Below are positions 63,267-64,000 of a stretch of DNA of 64,000 bases, in pieces. This DNA comes from Deltaproteobacteria bacterium (lineage in GTDB: Bacteria; Desulfobacterota; Desulfuromonadia; Desulfuromonadales; Geopsychrobacteraceae). The translations under genes were made by a program, and so were the position numbers. The notes beneath the pieces are model-generated. The model did no database searches. It was given only the letters and a program-made list of their open reading frames with translations, and was not told the DNA's origin. Where the stretch lies: NCBI GenBank assembly GCA_024280485.1, contig JAJRQB010000018.1:1-64000 (forward strand), in the 5' to 3' direction. Every line of letters starts with the position of its first letter. The first letter of the stretch is position 1.

Positions 63267-63943
63267 CAGCGTGAGCTGACTCTCACCAGTGAGGCATTCG
63301 CATTTACATTGACTTCAAGCACCGCTACATCGATGTTTTCAGTTGGTATCTTCATTTCTATTAGTAGGTTTCTGACTGCCATCGCTCGATAAAAGCCCAT
63401 CCGCTTAGCCTCGGAAAAGCCAGCGGGAACTTCGACGTAAATGCTTGTTTTTTTACTTGAGACGATAGACTTCAGGGATTCGATTAACTGGTCGTGTTCT
63501 GACTGTGTGAACGCGATTGCTTCATCCTTGAAGCGCACTATGAGCTCAAAGTCACTTGCCAGCGCCTTGTCCAGCCCGTGTTTCGGTTTGGTTGCCATGG
63601 TTGTCGCTTCGACAATCTTTGGCACATTTAGAGTCTCAGCTTTTGGGAGATTCTTCTTTGCGAGCAACATCTTTAGATGCTCAATTTCGCGTTTTAACGC
63701 AATATTTTCTTTTGTATAATCGACCGACTTAGAAGGATCTTCTGTAATCACTTGTGTGGCTGCGATCTCAAGACTGGCTGCAACGAGCTTGCTGGAACGT
63801 CCCATTTCGAGAGCGAACATAAACACTGCGATGATCAATATGGTCAGAAGAAACAATAGATTAAGTATGAGATTTGTCGTGGCATCTACATAGCCCGGCC
63901 AGAAAATGTCCGAGCCATCATAATCACTTTGACGAGTTTCCAT
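63266..63943 (-). CDS. MotB/ExbD/SiiA-like proton-channel partner with OmpA-like periplasmic domain
   Basis: Inner-membrane protein of 225 residues. Seen: a short N-terminus, one membrane segment (about 18-45) preceded by FWPGYVDATTNLILN, whose Asp20 sits where MotB, ExbD and SiiA carry the proton-binding Asp; a coiled-coil (about 75-95); and a periplasmic domain (about 130-225) with an OmpA-like layout (FSEAKRMGFYRAMAVRNLL). The peptidoglycan-binding signature is not fully conserved. It is coupled to the HlyD gene by TGATG. It is the first gene of the operon in this window; upstream genes lie outside. Confidence 0.78.
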   Translation of the reverse strand: METRQSDYDGSDIFWPGYVDATTNLILNLLFLLTILIIAVFMFALEMGRSSKLVAASLEIAATQVITEDPSKSVDYTKENIALKREIEHLKMLLAKKNLPKAETLNVPKIVEATTMATKPKHGLDKALASDFELIVRFKDEAIAFTQSEHDQLIESLKSIVSSKKTSIYVEVPAGFSEAKRMGFYRAMAVRNLLIEMKIPTENIDVAVLEVNVNANASLVRVSSR

Positions 63944-64000
63944 GCTGATTGTCCACCTTTAGGTAATTATTTGAACTTACTTTGTCTGGTTCTTGATGGG

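Noticed and set aside
60042-63943. Zorya anti-phage system (ZorA/ZorB)
   Set aside because: The MotA-like tail and MotB-like partner look like ZorAB, but no ZorC/ZorD/ZorE helicase or nuclease gene is present, and HlyD, RTX adhesin and ABC exporter genes lie in the same unit. A Sii-like secretion role fits better.
1-64000. CRISPR arrays, IS elements, prophage genes, tRNA or rRNA genes
   Set aside because: No regularly spaced direct repeats, transposase or phage motifs, or cloverleaf-type sequences were seen in the gaps. A tRNA-detection program would settle the last point.

Overview
The window looks like chromosome of a Gram-negative anaerobe of the Desulfuromonadales/Geobacterales type. The basis is the density of multiheme c-type cytochromes (six genes, about 48 haem-binding motifs), a Geobacter-style chemoreceptor, a long outer-membrane barrel next to cytochromes and NHL-propeller lipoproteins, and an OmcE-like tetraheme protein. 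No tRNA, rRNA, IS element, prophage or CRISPR array was seen. Species cannot be fixed by eye.

Left part (1-35 kb) is mostly core metabolism: alanine dehydrogenase, an acyl-CoA ligase, metF, an arginase paired with a TIGR00300 (ornithine cyclodeaminase-like) enzyme, a chemoreceptor, sfsA, tmcAL, rmuC, a clpS-clpA-aat N-degron operon, rdgC, a J-domain/PilZ pair, a hexaheme cytochrome, a THUMP methyltransferase, rpsU, a long-form gap divergent from fba, a ChaN-like lipoprotein, a polyamine cluster (XRE-cupin regulator, carboxynorspermidine dehydrogenase, nspC, speA), then thiC, a thiE-thiD fusion, a CooT-like mini-protein and alr.

Middle part (35-51 kb) has purH-purD-purE followed by a large electron-transfer locus. 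On the plus strand lie a tetraheme c3-like cytochrome, a cytochrome with 23 canonical plus 2 unusual haem motifs, an NHL lipoprotein, an octaheme cytochrome and a roughly 750-residue outer-membrane barrel. On the minus strand lie an O-antigen-ligase/TPR membrane protein, an OmcE-like tetraheme cytochrome and a second NHL lipoprotein. GG-N10-GC (sigma-54 type) promoter candidates sit before three of these units. I read this as a trans-outer-membrane electron conduit plus a possible filament-type extracellular cytochrome.

Right part (51-64 kb) is one minus-strand operon: MotB/ExbD-like protein, HlyD adaptor, MotA/TolQ-like protein with a long coiled-coil tail, a 2060-residue RTX/Ig-like giant adhesin, and its type I ABC exporter. 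This gene set matches the logic of the Salmonella SPI-4 Sii system (SiiA-SiiD-SiiB-SiiE-SiiF), in which a proton channel is coupled to type I secretion of a giant adhesin. Here the MotA-like subunit carries an internally duplicated, ZorA-like tail that I cannot match to a described Sii component. This operon and the cytochrome locus are the most interesting parts of the window.
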